From Vreelandella zhanjiangensis DSM 21076 (GTDB lineage: Bacteria > Pseudomonadota > Gammaproteobacteria > Pseudomonadales > Halomonadaceae), in contig NZ_KB898652.1 of NCBI RefSeq assembly GCF_000377665.1, forward strand, positions 62,001-126,000: DNA of 64,000 nt. The letters run 5' to 3'. Position 1 is the first letter of the stretch. Every line of letters begins with the position of its first letter. This document shows, piece after piece, positions 10,144 to 18,410 of this stretch. The position numbers and the translations under genes are program-made. Below the pieces are notes generated by a model, which did not search any database, was not told the DNA's origin, and saw only the letters and a program-made list of their open reading frames with translations.

Positions 10144-10854
10144 TTACCGTAGCACCAGCTTACCGCGTGCTTTCCATTGTTCCACCAAGGCAGGCACGCC
10201 CTCCCCGGCGGTGGCGTTGATGGCCGCCACGCCGGGTGGGCTTAGCGCATTGGCATCCGGGTCAACCAGCGCGCAGGGCGTGTCGTAGTCGATATACGAC
10301 AGCAGTGAGGCTGCGGGCATCACCGCAAGCGACGTGCCCACGACCAGTAGAAAATCCGCCTGGGCGGCAATCTCGCAGGCCTCTTCAAACAGCGGTACGC
10401 CCTCACCAAACCAGACCACATCCGGGCGCAGCTGGCTGCCTTTATCACACACATCGCCCAGCGCAATATTGCCTTTCAGCGGATAGCGCATGCGCTCATC
10501 CACGCTTGAACGGGCATTTAAAATCTCGCCATGCAGGTGGATCACCTGGCTGGAGCCAGCCCGCTCGTGCAGGTCATCGATGTTCTGGGTGATGATGGTG
10601 ACCTTGAAGCCTGCCTGCTCAAGGCTTGCCAACGCTTTGTGCGCCGCATTGGGCTGGGCCTTGCGGATTTGATCGCGGCGCTGGTTATAAAAACCCAATA
10701 CGCGCTCGGGGTCGCGCTGCCAGCCTTGCGGCGTAGCCACCTCTTCAACCGGGTGGTCTTCCCATAGCCCGTCGCTTGCGCGAAAGGTCTTGATACCACT
10801 TTCGGCGCTGATCCCCGAGCCGGTAAATACCACCAGATGGCGCGCTGTCGTCAT
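10144..10854 (-). CDS. cobB: Sirtuin-family NAD-dependent protein deacylase lacking the zinc cysteines
   Basis: A 236-residue Sir2-type deacylase. NAD-binding motifs TGSGISAESGI (residues 11-21) and TQNIDDLHERAG are present, with the catalytic His108 in HLHGEI. Tyr56 and Arg59 (YNQR) match the Y-x-x-R pair that favours succinyl/malonyl-lysine in E. coli CobB. The zinc module normally holds two Cys pairs; here the segment from residue 113 to 150 has only Cys136, so no standard zinc site can form. The gene starts 24 bases after aceK on the same strand, suggesting an aceK-sirtuin operon. A shorter zinc-less sirtuin subfamily of this type exists in other bacteria (from memory). Confidence 0.88.
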   Translation of the reverse strand: MTTARHLVVFTGSGISAESGIKTFRASDGLWEDHPVEEVATPQGWQRDPERVLGFYNQRRDQIRKAQPNAAHKALASLEQAGFKVTIITQNIDDLHERAGSSQVIHLHGEILNARSSVDERMRYPLKGNIALGDVCDKGSQLRPDVVWFGEGVPLFEEACEIAAQADFLLVVGTSLAVMPAASLLSYIDYDTPCALVDPDANALSPPGVAAINATAGEGVPALVEQWKARGKLVLR

Positions 10855-10878
10855 GGTTACCTCGCTGCTTTACCGCGG

Positions 10879-12633
10879 TTACTGTTCAGCGTCTACAAAG
10901 CGCTGCTCGTTCCCATAAGGGTACACGTCAATGATTCGCCCATCGACAATGGCCTGCTGCAAGCCCTGCCAGTAGCTGACCTCGAAGAGCTCCGGGTGAA
11001 ACGTTTTAAACACCCGCAGCCGCTCCGGGTTGGCAAACATGAACGGGCCAAACTCCTCGGGAAAGATATCGTTCGGGCCAATGGAGAAGCTTTCATTTCC
11101 ACCGCTCAGGTAATCACCACCGCTTGAGACAGGAATGGCGCGAAAGTGGCATTCGGTGAGATAGCACACTTCATCGTAGTCGTAGAAGATCACCCGCCCC
11201 TGGCGCGTAATGCCAAAGTTTTTAAGCAGCATATCGCCGGGAAAAATATTGGCAGCGGCCATTTGCTTGATAGCATCACCGTAATCCTTGAGCACCGCTA
11301 ACTGCGCCTCATCATCACACTGCTCCAGATAAATATTCAGCGGCGTCATCATGCGCTCTGTATAGCAGTGCTTGATGATGACTTTCTCGCCTTTTAAATA
11401 AACCGTAGAGGGCGCAACGTCCAGCAGGTGGGCCAGACACTCGGGGTCGAAATGATCTTTGCGGACCGTAAAGTTGGAAAACTCCTGGGTATCGGCCATG
11501 CGCCCCACCCTGTCGTGGCGTTTTACCAGGCGGTACTTTTCGCGCACCACGGTATGAGTCACGTCCTTGGCGGGGTCGAACTTGTCCTTGATGATCTTGA
11601 ATACCGTGCGAAAACTCGGCAGCACAAACACCGCCATCACCATGCCGCGCACGCCCGGGGCGATAACAAACCGGTCTTCGCGCTTGGCGACCTGGCGATT
11701 CAGGGCACGAAAGAACTCGGTTTTGCCGTGCTTGAAAAAACCGATGGCCGCATACAGTTCACCAGCGGGCTTGTGGGGCATCAGCGTCTGAAGGTAGTCG
11801 ACAAACTCGCCGGGCACCGCTACGTCTACTTGAAAGTAGGCGCGGGTGAACGAGAAAACAATCGCCACATCGTCGGGGTCGATCAGCACGGTATCCAGAT
11901 GCAGGCCGGCATCGTCACCCGTTTTTTCTTCAAAGCGTTCGCTATGACGGATAGGCAGTACCAGCGGTACGTATTGGCCGCCCCCGCTTATCCGCCCCAC
12001 CAGATAGGCGCCCTTATTGCGGTAGAAAACGCTGTTGAGCAGCTCAAGCTCGACGTCTTCGGCGTGAGCGATGGCGGCTGGCAAAAGCTCTGCCAGACGC
12101 GCCGCGCCCAGGCGTGTATCGCGGGCCATATCGGCGAAAGGGTTTTCAAGCCCGGTGCCCTCCAGCGCCCAGGTCAAAGCGTTTTGCCAATCGCCGCCTA
12201 CTCGGTGGCGGCGACATAGTTCGATCCCCGAGCGATGCGCGGCGTCGGTGCGCGAGCTTTCTATAAACATCCAATCGTTGCGGATATGGCGATGCTTGAA
12301 CACGGCGCAAAACAGTGAATTGAAGAACGTCTCGGCCAGCTCGTAATCCAGCCGCTGACTGATCCGCTCGGCATACTGATCGAGCGCCTCGCGCCACAGA
12401 TCGCAGTGGGCCAACGTGTCTTCTGAAAACGCCTGTTTGAGGCTCGCCAGCCCCTCCTGGACCTTCTGTTGATAGAGGTTAATGCGATCAACCGAGGCCC
12501 GCTGCCCTTCACGCCAGGCGCCCTCGCGAAATCGCCGATGGGCGTCTTGGGTAATGGCTTTAAAGCGCGTTCGATACGCTTCAAAACCATGCAGAATGGT
12601 GGCGGCCAGGCGGTCGGCGGGCGTGGTTTTCAC
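10879..12633 (-). CDS. aceK: Isocitrate dehydrogenase kinase/phosphatase
   Basis: Bifunctional enzyme that inactivates isocitrate dehydrogenase by phosphorylation, and reactivates it, to direct carbon into the glyoxylate shunt. The length of 584 residues matches E. coli AceK (578). Family hallmarks include APGVRGMVMAVFVLPS, the basic KIIKDKF that follows it, YTERMMTPLNIYLEQ and FYDYDEVCYLTECHFRAIP. It is not next to aceA or aceB here. A Sir2 deacylase gene lies 24 bases downstream. Confidence 0.96.
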   Translation of the reverse strand: MKTTPADRLAATILHGFEAYRTRFKAITQDAHRRFREGAWREGQRASVDRINLYQQKVQEGLASLKQAFSEDTLAHCDLWREALDQYAERISQRLDYELAETFFNSLFCAVFKHRHIRNDWMFIESSRTDAAHRSGIELCRRHRVGGDWQNALTWALEGTGLENPFADMARDTRLGAARLAELLPAAIAHAEDVELELLNSVFYRNKGAYLVGRISGGGQYVPLVLPIRHSERFEEKTGDDAGLHLDTVLIDPDDVAIVFSFTRAYFQVDVAVPGEFVDYLQTLMPHKPAGELYAAIGFFKHGKTEFFRALNRQVAKREDRFVIAPGVRGMVMAVFVLPSFRTVFKIIKDKFDPAKDVTHTVVREKYRLVKRHDRVGRMADTQEFSNFTVRKDHFDPECLAHLLDVAPSTVYLKGEKVIIKHCYTERMMTPLNIYLEQCDDEAQLAVLKDYGDAIKQMAAANIFPGDMLLKNFGITRQGRVIFYDYDEVCYLTECHFRAIPVSSGGDYLSGGNESFSIGPNDIFPEEFGPFMFANPERLRVFKTFHPELFEVSYWQGLQQAIVDGRIIDVYPYGNEQRFVDAEQ

Positions 12634-12672
12634 AGGCGAATCTCTTGGCGTTTTCCCCAGCCTATACGATGA

Positions 12673-12704
12673 AAAGCCCCCGGGCTATTGAGCGCGGGGG
12701 CTTT
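12673..12704 (-). terminator. Terminator downstream of the ethanolamine permease gene
   Basis: A 10-bp perfect stem (12673-12682 with 12695-12704; arm AAAGCCCCCG) around a 12-base loop. On the minus strand it is followed by a short T-rich tail. It lies 19 bases beyond the permease stop and before the aceK start, so it should end the eut transcript. Confidence 0.75.
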
Positions 12705-12722
12705 ATCAACAAGGCGGCCGCG

Positions 12723-14159
12723 TTACGGTTTTGCGCCAGATATTGCCGGCTCTGGCGTGGCGGGCGTCACCTCCGGCTCGGCGATGACCAGCGCAAACTC
12801 CTCCTCGGCAGTTTTCGCCACCAGCTTGTTCTTGCTGTACAGGAAGTAATACGCCGCCCCGATGATAAACAGCACGATGGTGTAATTAAACGCGCGCGGA
12901 TCAAACGCGTAAACGCCGGTGAGGGCGACCAGCGCCAGCACCAGGGCGATGGAAGACGTGATGATACCCCCAGGTGTTTTATAGGGGCGCGGCAGGTCGG
13001 GGCGCTTAAGGCGCAGCAGAATATGGCTAAGTGCCATCAATGCATAAGAAAGCGTGGCGCCCACCACGGCCATCGCCAGGATCAGATCGCCCTCGCCGCT
13101 TAGCGAGGCCAGAAAGCCGAAGATGCCCGGCACGATCAGCGCCAGATACGGCACTTTACGGCGACTGGTCAGCGACAGCTTTTTCGGTAGGTAACCCGCG
13201 CGGGAAAGCGCAAACACCAGGCGGCTATAGCCATAAATAATCGAGAAGAACGAGGCGATCAGACCCGCCAGCCCCAACACGTTAACCAGCGTAGCAAGCG
13301 TTGGGTTACCCGCCGCGCTGAGTGCATCCACCAGCGGCACACCGCTTTGGCCAATCATTTCAGCCCCGGCTGCCCCGGCCAGCAATACTACGACCAGCAA
13401 GGCCGTGAAGAGCAAAAACAGCATCGCAGCAATAATCCCCCTGGGCATATCACGGGCAGGGTCTTTGGCCTCTTCTGCGGCAAGCGGTACGCCTTCCACG
13501 GCTAAAAAAAGCCACATGCCAAACGGCAGCGCCGCCCAAATGCCGTACCAGCCAAAGGGCATAAAGGTGCTGGCGCCTGCCGCGTCAGTGGGCGCAATAT
13601 CGAATAGATTGTCCGCATCAAAACTGCCGATCAGCGCCACCGCCGTGGCCAAAATGGCAAACACGGCCAAGCCGCTGATCACCATCATTACCTTTAGCGC
13701 TTCCCCAACCCCTGCCAGATGAATGCCGATAAAGGCCGCGTAAAACAGCAGATACACCAGCGGCCCATCCAGGCCGGTGAGGGCTTCCACCGCGGAGCCA
13801 ATAAAAATCACGATCGCGGCGGGCGCCAGAGCGTACTCGATCAGTACCGCCAGCCCGGTTAAATAGCCCCCGGCGGGGCCCATCGCCTGGCGGGCAAAGC
13901 TGTAGCCGCCTCCGGCGGCGGGAATAGCGGCGGACATCTCCGCCAATGACAGCACCAGCGCCAGATACATCAAGGCCATTAAACAGGCGGCAATCGCAAA
14001 CCCGCCCCACCCGGCCTCGGCGATGCCGAAGTTCCACCCCGCGAAATCACCCGATATAACGTAGGACACCCCAAGCCCTGCCAGAAGTAGCCAGCCAGCG
14101 GTGCCTTTACGCAGCTGGCGCTTGGCCAGGTACGCCTGATTAACAGAAGATTGTGTCAT
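12723..14159 (-). CDS. eat: Ethanolamine permease (APC family)
   Basis: A 478-residue amino-acid/polyamine/organocation transporter with about twelve hydrophobic segments. The N-terminal region with GLGVSYVISGDFAGWNFG and the following AAIPAAGGGYSFARQAMGP segment are typical of the ethanolamine permease family (TIGR00908). Its position 100 bases downstream of eutC on the same strand supports ethanolamine as substrate. The C-terminal tail is polar and Pro/Glu-rich. The other reading is a related amino-acid permease, which the context makes less likely. Confidence 0.88.
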   Translation of the reverse strand: MTQSSVNQAYLAKRQLRKGTAGWLLLAGLGVSYVISGDFAGWNFGIAEAGWGGFAIAACLMALMYLALVLSLAEMSAAIPAAGGGYSFARQAMGPAGGYLTGLAVLIEYALAPAAIVIFIGSAVEALTGLDGPLVYLLFYAAFIGIHLAGVGEALKVMMVISGLAVFAILATAVALIGSFDADNLFDIAPTDAAGASTFMPFGWYGIWAALPFGMWLFLAVEGVPLAAEEAKDPARDMPRGIIAAMLFLLFTALLVVVLLAGAAGAEMIGQSGVPLVDALSAAGNPTLATLVNVLGLAGLIASFFSIIYGYSRLVFALSRAGYLPKKLSLTSRRKVPYLALIVPGIFGFLASLSGEGDLILAMAVVGATLSYALMALSHILLRLKRPDLPRPYKTPGGIITSSIALVLALVALTGVYAFDPRAFNYTIVLFIIGAAYYFLYSKNKLVAKTAEEEFALVIAEPEVTPATPEPAISGAKP

Positions 14160-14259
14160 TGTCTTGCCCTTTTAGTGAGGAACGAAGCGAATGTCAGCGG
14201 CGTGCTGTCAGGCTGTTATGCCAAGTCCTCAATTATTGTTAGTAGTGATACGTTTGAGT

Positions 14260-15090
14260 TTAATCAGAAACCAAAAAATTCTGCGTTGAGCCCGGCGCAG
14301 CGGAGTCGCCTTCCAGCACATTATCCTCGCTGCGGTCTTTGAGTTTGACGCCGGAAAGCTTTTTCTGACGCGCCTCTTTCAAGAGCAGAAATAGCCGTCT
14401 GGCAGCTTCATCCATTTGCAGCCCGGCAGGGCGCACGTTGGAAATACAGTTGCGCCGGTCATCCTTGAGCCCGGGCTCGGGTGCCCAGGTCATATAAAGC
14501 CCCAGGCTATCCGGTGAGCTAAGTCCCGGGCGCTCGCCAATCATCACCAATACCGCATCGGCATTGAGCAGCGCGCCAATTTCATCGCCAATCGCCACCC
14601 GGCCCTGCTCGACAATAGTGAGCGGTGCCAGCTGCCATTCAGCACTATCCTGCTCAAACTGTTGATAGAGGGCTTTTAAAAACGGCTGGCTGTTCTGCTG
14701 GACTGCCAAAGCGGAAAGCCCATCGACGACCACCACGGCCAAGTCCACGCGGGACTGCGAAGCTACGGCTTCCAAACGCTCGCGCGAATCGTCATTCAAA
14801 CGGCGGCCAAAATCGGGGCGTTGGAGATACATGGCGCGATCCTCCACTTGGCTGTGCAAGCGAAGCGGCTCATGTTCAAGCGCAAAGGCTTCTTGCAACT
14901 GCTGAGCCAGCGCCTCGACATCCAGCGGGCAGTGCACCGCGTCCTGTGCCTGGGCGTGGGCCAGCTGAAACTCCAGCAGCTTGCCGGTGGGCAGGCTGAC
15001 ACCAGCCCGGCCCAAGCCAATGCGCGCATCAGTAAACGCGCGCAGCCGCTCCCAGGGGTTTTCAACCACGATAGGCTTGTTAGACGTCAT
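14260..15090 (-). CDS. eutC: Ethanolamine ammonia-lyase small subunit
   Basis: Light subunit of the adenosylcobalamin-dependent lyase that splits ethanolamine into acetaldehyde and ammonia. I use the ATG at 15090 (276 residues, MTSNKP), which overlaps the end of eutB by 11 bases; the longer frame from 15129 lies within eutB. The family segments TDARIGLGRAG, LPTGKLLEFQLAHAQ and ERPGLSSPDSLGLYMTW are clear. No EutA reactivase or microcompartment shell gene is visible nearby, so this is a simple cytosolic ethanolamine system. Confidence 0.95.
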   Translation of the reverse strand: MTSNKPIVVENPWERLRAFTDARIGLGRAGVSLPTGKLLEFQLAHAQAQDAVHCPLDVEALAQQLQEAFALEHEPLRLHSQVEDRAMYLQRPDFGRRLNDDSRERLEAVASQSRVDLAVVVVDGLSALAVQQNSQPFLKALYQQFEQDSAEWQLAPLTIVEQGRVAIGDEIGALLNADAVLVMIGERPGLSSPDSLGLYMTWAPEPGLKDDRRNCISNVRPAGLQMDEAARRLFLLLKEARQKKLSGVKLKDRSEDNVLEGDSAAPGSTQNFLVSD

Positions 15091-16495
15091 GACGCGGCTC
15101 CTTGGGCAGGTGGCGCAGGCTGTTGGCAAACGCGGCGGGCAGCTGGTCGTTTAGCTGATGCGTTTTCACATCTTGGAAAATCTGCATCTCGGTAAGCCAG
15201 CGCTCGAATTCGGGCGCGGCTTTGAGCCGGAGCACCCGACGGGCGTAGAGCGCATCGTGAAACGAGGTGGTCTGATAATTGAGCATGATGTCGTCAGACC
15301 CCGGAATGCCCATTACGAAATTGCAGCCCGCCACGCCCAACAGGGTCAGCAGGTTATCCATATCGTTCTGGTCGGCCTCGGCGTGGTTGGTATAGCAGAC
15401 ATCACAGCCCATGGGCACGCCCAAAAGCTTGCCGCAGAAATGATCCTCAAGCCCGGCTCGGGTGATCTCTTTACCATCGAATAAGTACTCGGGGCCGATA
15501 AAACCGACGACCGTATTGACCAGCAACGGGTTGAATTTACGCGCGACCGCATAGGCGCGGGCCTCGCAGGTCTGCTGATCAAGCCCGTGATGAGCATCGG
15601 CAGAAAGCGCGCTACCCTGGCCTGTTTCAAAGTACATGACGTTGCGCCCCACCGTACCCCGGTTCAGCGACTGAGCCGCTGCTTCAGCCTCGGCCAGAAT
15701 GCTTAAATCGAATCCAAAGCTGCGGTTAGTCGCTTCGGTACCGCCAACTGACTGAAACACCAGATCCACCGGGGCGTCCTGCTCGATAGCCTCCAACGTA
15801 TTGGTCACATGGGTAAGCACGCAGGACTGGGTGGGAATCTGATACTTCTGAATCACGTCATCCATCAGGCGCATCAACTTCACGCTCTGGGCGACGTTAT
15901 CAGTCGCGGGATTGATCCCGATCACAGCGTCACCGCTGCCGTATAAAAGACCATCCAGAATGCTCGCGGCAATGCCGGTAACATCATCCGTCGGGTGATT
16001 GGGCTGTAGTCGAGTAGAAAGCCGCCCCGGCAGGCCGATGGTGTTACGAAACGCCGTAACGACCCGGCATTTCTTGCCCACCAGAATCAAATCCTGATTG
16101 CGCATCAACTTGCTTACCGCCGCAGCCATTTCCGGGGTAATGCCAGAGCGAACGTCGCTAAGGGCTTCCGAAGTTGCCTGGTCCGAAAGCAACCAGTTAC
16201 GAAAATCCCCCACCGTTAAGTGCCGGATGGGCGCAAAGGCCTCGGCGTCATGGTCATCAATAATCAGCCGGGTGATTTCATCCTGCTCATAAGGCACCAG
16301 CGCTTCGTTTAGAAAAGTGGTGAGCGGTAGGTCCGCCAGTACCATCTGCGCGACCACGCGCTCTTCCGCGCTTTCGGCGATTACACCCGCCAGCCGGTCG
16401 CCCGAGCGAGCCGGAGTCGCTTTGGCCATCAGTTCGGCAAGGCTTCTAAAGCGATAGTGGCGGCTGCCTAGCGTCGTTTGAAAGGTCTGGGCCAT
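15080..16495 (-). CDS. eutB: Ethanolamine ammonia-lyase large subunit
   Basis: Catalytic TIM-barrel subunit of ethanolamine ammonia-lyase, 471 residues (E. coli EutB 453). The segments SVGGTEATNRSFGFD, GFIGPEYLFDGKEITRAGLE and GMGCDVCYTNHAEADQND-like (here VPMGCDVCYTNHAEADQN) are strongly conserved in EutB. It is the first gene of eutB-eutC-permease. No ethanolamine regulator is adjacent; the 241 bases upstream hold the divergent promoter region shared with a small plus-strand gene, and I could not identify an operator there. Confidence 0.96.
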   Translation of the reverse strand: MAQTFQTTLGSRHYRFRSLAELMAKATPARSGDRLAGVIAESAEERVVAQMVLADLPLTTFLNEALVPYEQDEITRLIIDDHDAEAFAPIRHLTVGDFRNWLLSDQATSEALSDVRSGITPEMAAAVSKLMRNQDLILVGKKCRVVTAFRNTIGLPGRLSTRLQPNHPTDDVTGIAASILDGLLYGSGDAVIGINPATDNVAQSVKLMRLMDDVIQKYQIPTQSCVLTHVTNTLEAIEQDAPVDLVFQSVGGTEATNRSFGFDLSILAEAEAAAQSLNRGTVGRNVMYFETGQGSALSADAHHGLDQQTCEARAYAVARKFNPLLVNTVVGFIGPEYLFDGKEITRAGLEDHFCGKLLGVPMGCDVCYTNHAEADQNDMDNLLTLLGVAGCNFVMGIPGSDDIMLNYQTTSFHDALYARRVLRLKAAPEFERWLTEMQIFQDVKTHQLNDQLPAAFANSLRHLPKEPRHDV

Positions 16496-16736
16496 GGTGT
16501 TTCCTTGTATTTATTTTCCTAACGCCTAGGCGATACGAAATAGAAAGTTATTGGGTTTAACCATAGCGCTTTTACGATAGCTACGCCCGGTGTGCATAGG
16601 CTGCTGCCCTAACACCCAATATTCTATAAGCACATTTCGTACCAATTTTAAGCTCACCTGAACCACTGGCCGATTTTGATGCCCTATAATGGCGTCGTTA
16701 CGTCGCCTCTCATTTATTTCCCTGTAAGGTGCCAAT

Positions 16737-17012
16737 ATGCCCAACGCATCGGTAAAACGTTTTCGCTGCCTGCCGGATGATGAGCAGTCCCGCGTGATTG
16801 AAATGGCTTGGGAAGACCGCACGCCGTTTGAAGCCATCGAAACGCTGTTTGGTCTTTCAGAACCCGATGTTATTGATGTAATGCGCCAACAGCTAAAGCC
16901 CGCCTCGTTTCGGCTTTGGCGCAGGCGCGTCACCGGCCGCACTACCAAGCATCGCGCTTTGCGCTCGCCAAATGTGCTGCGCGGCTACTGCCCTACCCAA
17001 TATAAGCGCTGA
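16737..17012 (+). CDS. Small conserved protein of the TIGR03643 family
   Basis: A 91-residue basic protein. Its body (MAWEDRTPFEAIETLFGLSE, then PDVIDVMRQQLKP and FRLWRRRVTGRTTKH) matches what I recall of the TIGR03643/DUF2805 family, of unknown function. The middle reads as a helix-turn-helix-like pair of helices (residues about 20-50) with a basic C-terminus, so DNA or RNA binding is possible but unproven. An Arg/Ser-rich minus-strand frame over the same bases looks like a shadow. Confidence 0.72.
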   Translation: MPNASVKRFRCLPDDEQSRVIEMAWEDRTPFEAIETLFGLSEPDVIDVMRQQLKPASFRLWRRRVTGRTTKHRALRSPNVLRGYCPTQYKR

Positions 17013-17059
17013 GATTTTTCCTGTCTGACGCAACACACGCTTTTTAATCGCCTCCGAAT

Positions 17060-17079
17060 TGTTATATTATCACATAACA
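17060..17079 (+). promoter_or_regulatory. Candidate Zur box upstream of the COG0523 GTPase gene
   Basis: TGTTATATTATCACA (17060-17074) matches the Zur core TGTTATANTATAACA at 13 of 14 defined positions. The stretch to 17079 also forms TGTTAT-N8-ATAACA. It ends 26 bases before the ATG at 17106. COG0523 metallochaperones are often de-repressed by Zur when zinc is scarce. A second similar box lies at 58514. Confidence 0.6.
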
Positions 17080-17105
17080 TAAACCCGTTTAGAGGCGTGC
17101 TAGCA

Positions 17106-18332
17106 ATGACTGCGTTTTCTCCCCTGCCCGTTACCGTGCTGTCGGGCTTTCTGGGTGCCGGTAAAACCACCGTGCTCAATCATATTCTCGCCAACCGTGA
17201 AGGCCTGCGCGTGGCGGTGATCGTCAACGATATGAGCGAGGTGAATATTGACGCCGCACTGGTGCGCGGTGGCCCCGGTGAGTCGACGCTTGAGAGCGAA
17301 GTGGCGCTCAACCGATCTGAAGAGCGCCTGGTGGAGATGAGCAACGGCTGCATTTGCTGCACCTTGCGTGAAGATTTGCTTATCGAGGTCAATCAGCTCG
17401 CCAAAGAGGGCAAGTTTGATTATCTGGTAATTGAATCCACCGGGGTTTCCGAGCCGCTGCCCGTGGCGGAAACCTTTACCTTTGAGGATGAAAGCGGCCA
17501 GAGCCTTTCTCACGTGGCCCGGCTGGATACGCTGGTAACAGTCGTGGACGGCGCCAACTTCCTTAAGCAGTACCGCGAAGCGCAAAGCCTGGAAGAGGCC
17601 GGCGAGAGCCTGAACGATGAAGACGAGCGTAACGTGGCCGACCTGCTGGTCGATCAGATCGAGTTTTGCGATGTGCTATTAATCAGTAAAACGGACCTGA
17701 TCAGCGATAAAGAGCTTGCCTCATTAAAGGCTATTCTGCGCTCGCTTAATCCGGATGCCGAGCTGGTACCGATTAGTCGGGGCGGCGTGCCGCTGGATAA
17801 GGTGCTAAATACCGGCAGATTTGACTTTGAACGTGCCCAGCAGGCGCCCGGCTGGTTGAAAGAGATGCGCGGCGAGCACGTGCCCGAAACCGAGGAGTAC
17901 GGCATTGGCAGTTTCGCTTATCATGCCCGGCGCCCATTTCATCCAGCGAAGTTTCACGATCTGCTCCATTCCGAGTGGTTCGGCGAGGGCCTATTGCGCT
18001 CCAAAGGCTTTTTCTGGCTGGCCACTCGCCCTCAGTGGGCCGGACAATGGAGCCAGGCAGGCGGCATTGCCCACCACGGCGTAGCGGGCATGTTCTGGAA
18101 AGCCATTCCGGAAGAGCGCTGGCCGGAAGATGCCGAATACCGCGCGTTTATTCAGGAAAAATGGCAGGAGCCGTTTGGCGATATGCGCCAGGAGCTGGTG
18201 TTTATCGGCCAGGGGCTGGATCAGGCGCGGATGCGCCAAGCGCTGGATGATTGCCTGCTTAGCGAAGCCGAATTATTGGAAGGCATGGAGGTCTGGAAAA
18301 CGCTTCCTGACCCCTTCCCCACGTGGGAATAA
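17106..18332 (+). CDS. COG0523 (CobW/ZigA-like) zinc-metallochaperone GTPase
   Basis: A G3E-family GTPase of 408 residues. The Walker [16 protein letters not shown] is at the N-terminus, the metal-binding CxCC motif in [13 protein letters not shown] near residue 83, the ESTGVSEP switch follows, and SKTD is the G4-like motif. The C-terminal CobW_C domain has [12 protein letters not shown] prefer the ATG at 17106 over GTG 17097. The upstream Zur-like box and absence of cobalamin genes point to the zinc-starvation subfamily (ZigA/ZagA), which delivers zinc to essential enzymes, rather than to CobW itself. Confidence 0.87.
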   Translation: MTAFSPLPVTVLSGFLGAGKTTVLNHILANREGLRVAVIVNDMSEVNIDAALVRGGPGESTLESEVALNRSEERLVEMSNGCICCTLREDLLIEVNQLAKEGKFDYLVIESTGVSEPLPVAETFTFEDESGQSLSHVARLDTLVTVVDGANFLKQYREAQSLEEAGESLNDEDERNVADLLVDQIEFCDVLLISKTDLISDKELASLKAILRSLNPDAELVPISRGGVPLDKVLNTGRFDFERAQQAPGWLKEMRGEHVPETEEYGIGSFAYHARRPFHPAKFHDLLHSEWFGEGLLRSKGFFWLATRPQWAGQWSQAGGIAHHGVAGMFWKAIPEERWPEDAEYRAFIQEKWQEPFGDMRQELVFIGQGLDQARMRQALDDCLLSEAELLEGMEVWKTLPDPFPTWE

Positions 18333-18352
18333 GCCCGCTTTTGAGTTAGCCA

Positions 18353-18381
18353 AAAAGCCTCAGGTACGACCTGGGGCTTTT
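18353..18381. terminator. Bidirectional terminator between convergent genes
   Basis: A 13-bp stem (18353-18365 with 18369-18381, one G:T pair) closes a three-base loop. It starts with an A run and ends with a T run, so it can serve both the GTPase gene ending at 18332 and the PepSY gene ending at 18411. Confidence 0.8.
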
Positions 18382-18410
18382 CAGTTAAAGCGTAATAGCA
18401 GCGCTTGTGC

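Noticed and set aside
11428..12219. 263-codon plus-strand open frame
   Set aside because: Fully antisense to aceK, whose protein is clearly conserved; the antisense product has no recognisable domain.
16526..16948. 140-codon minus-strand frame between eutB and the GTPase gene
   Set aside because: Arg/Ser-rich, and it overlaps the better supported TIGR03643-type gene on the plus strand.
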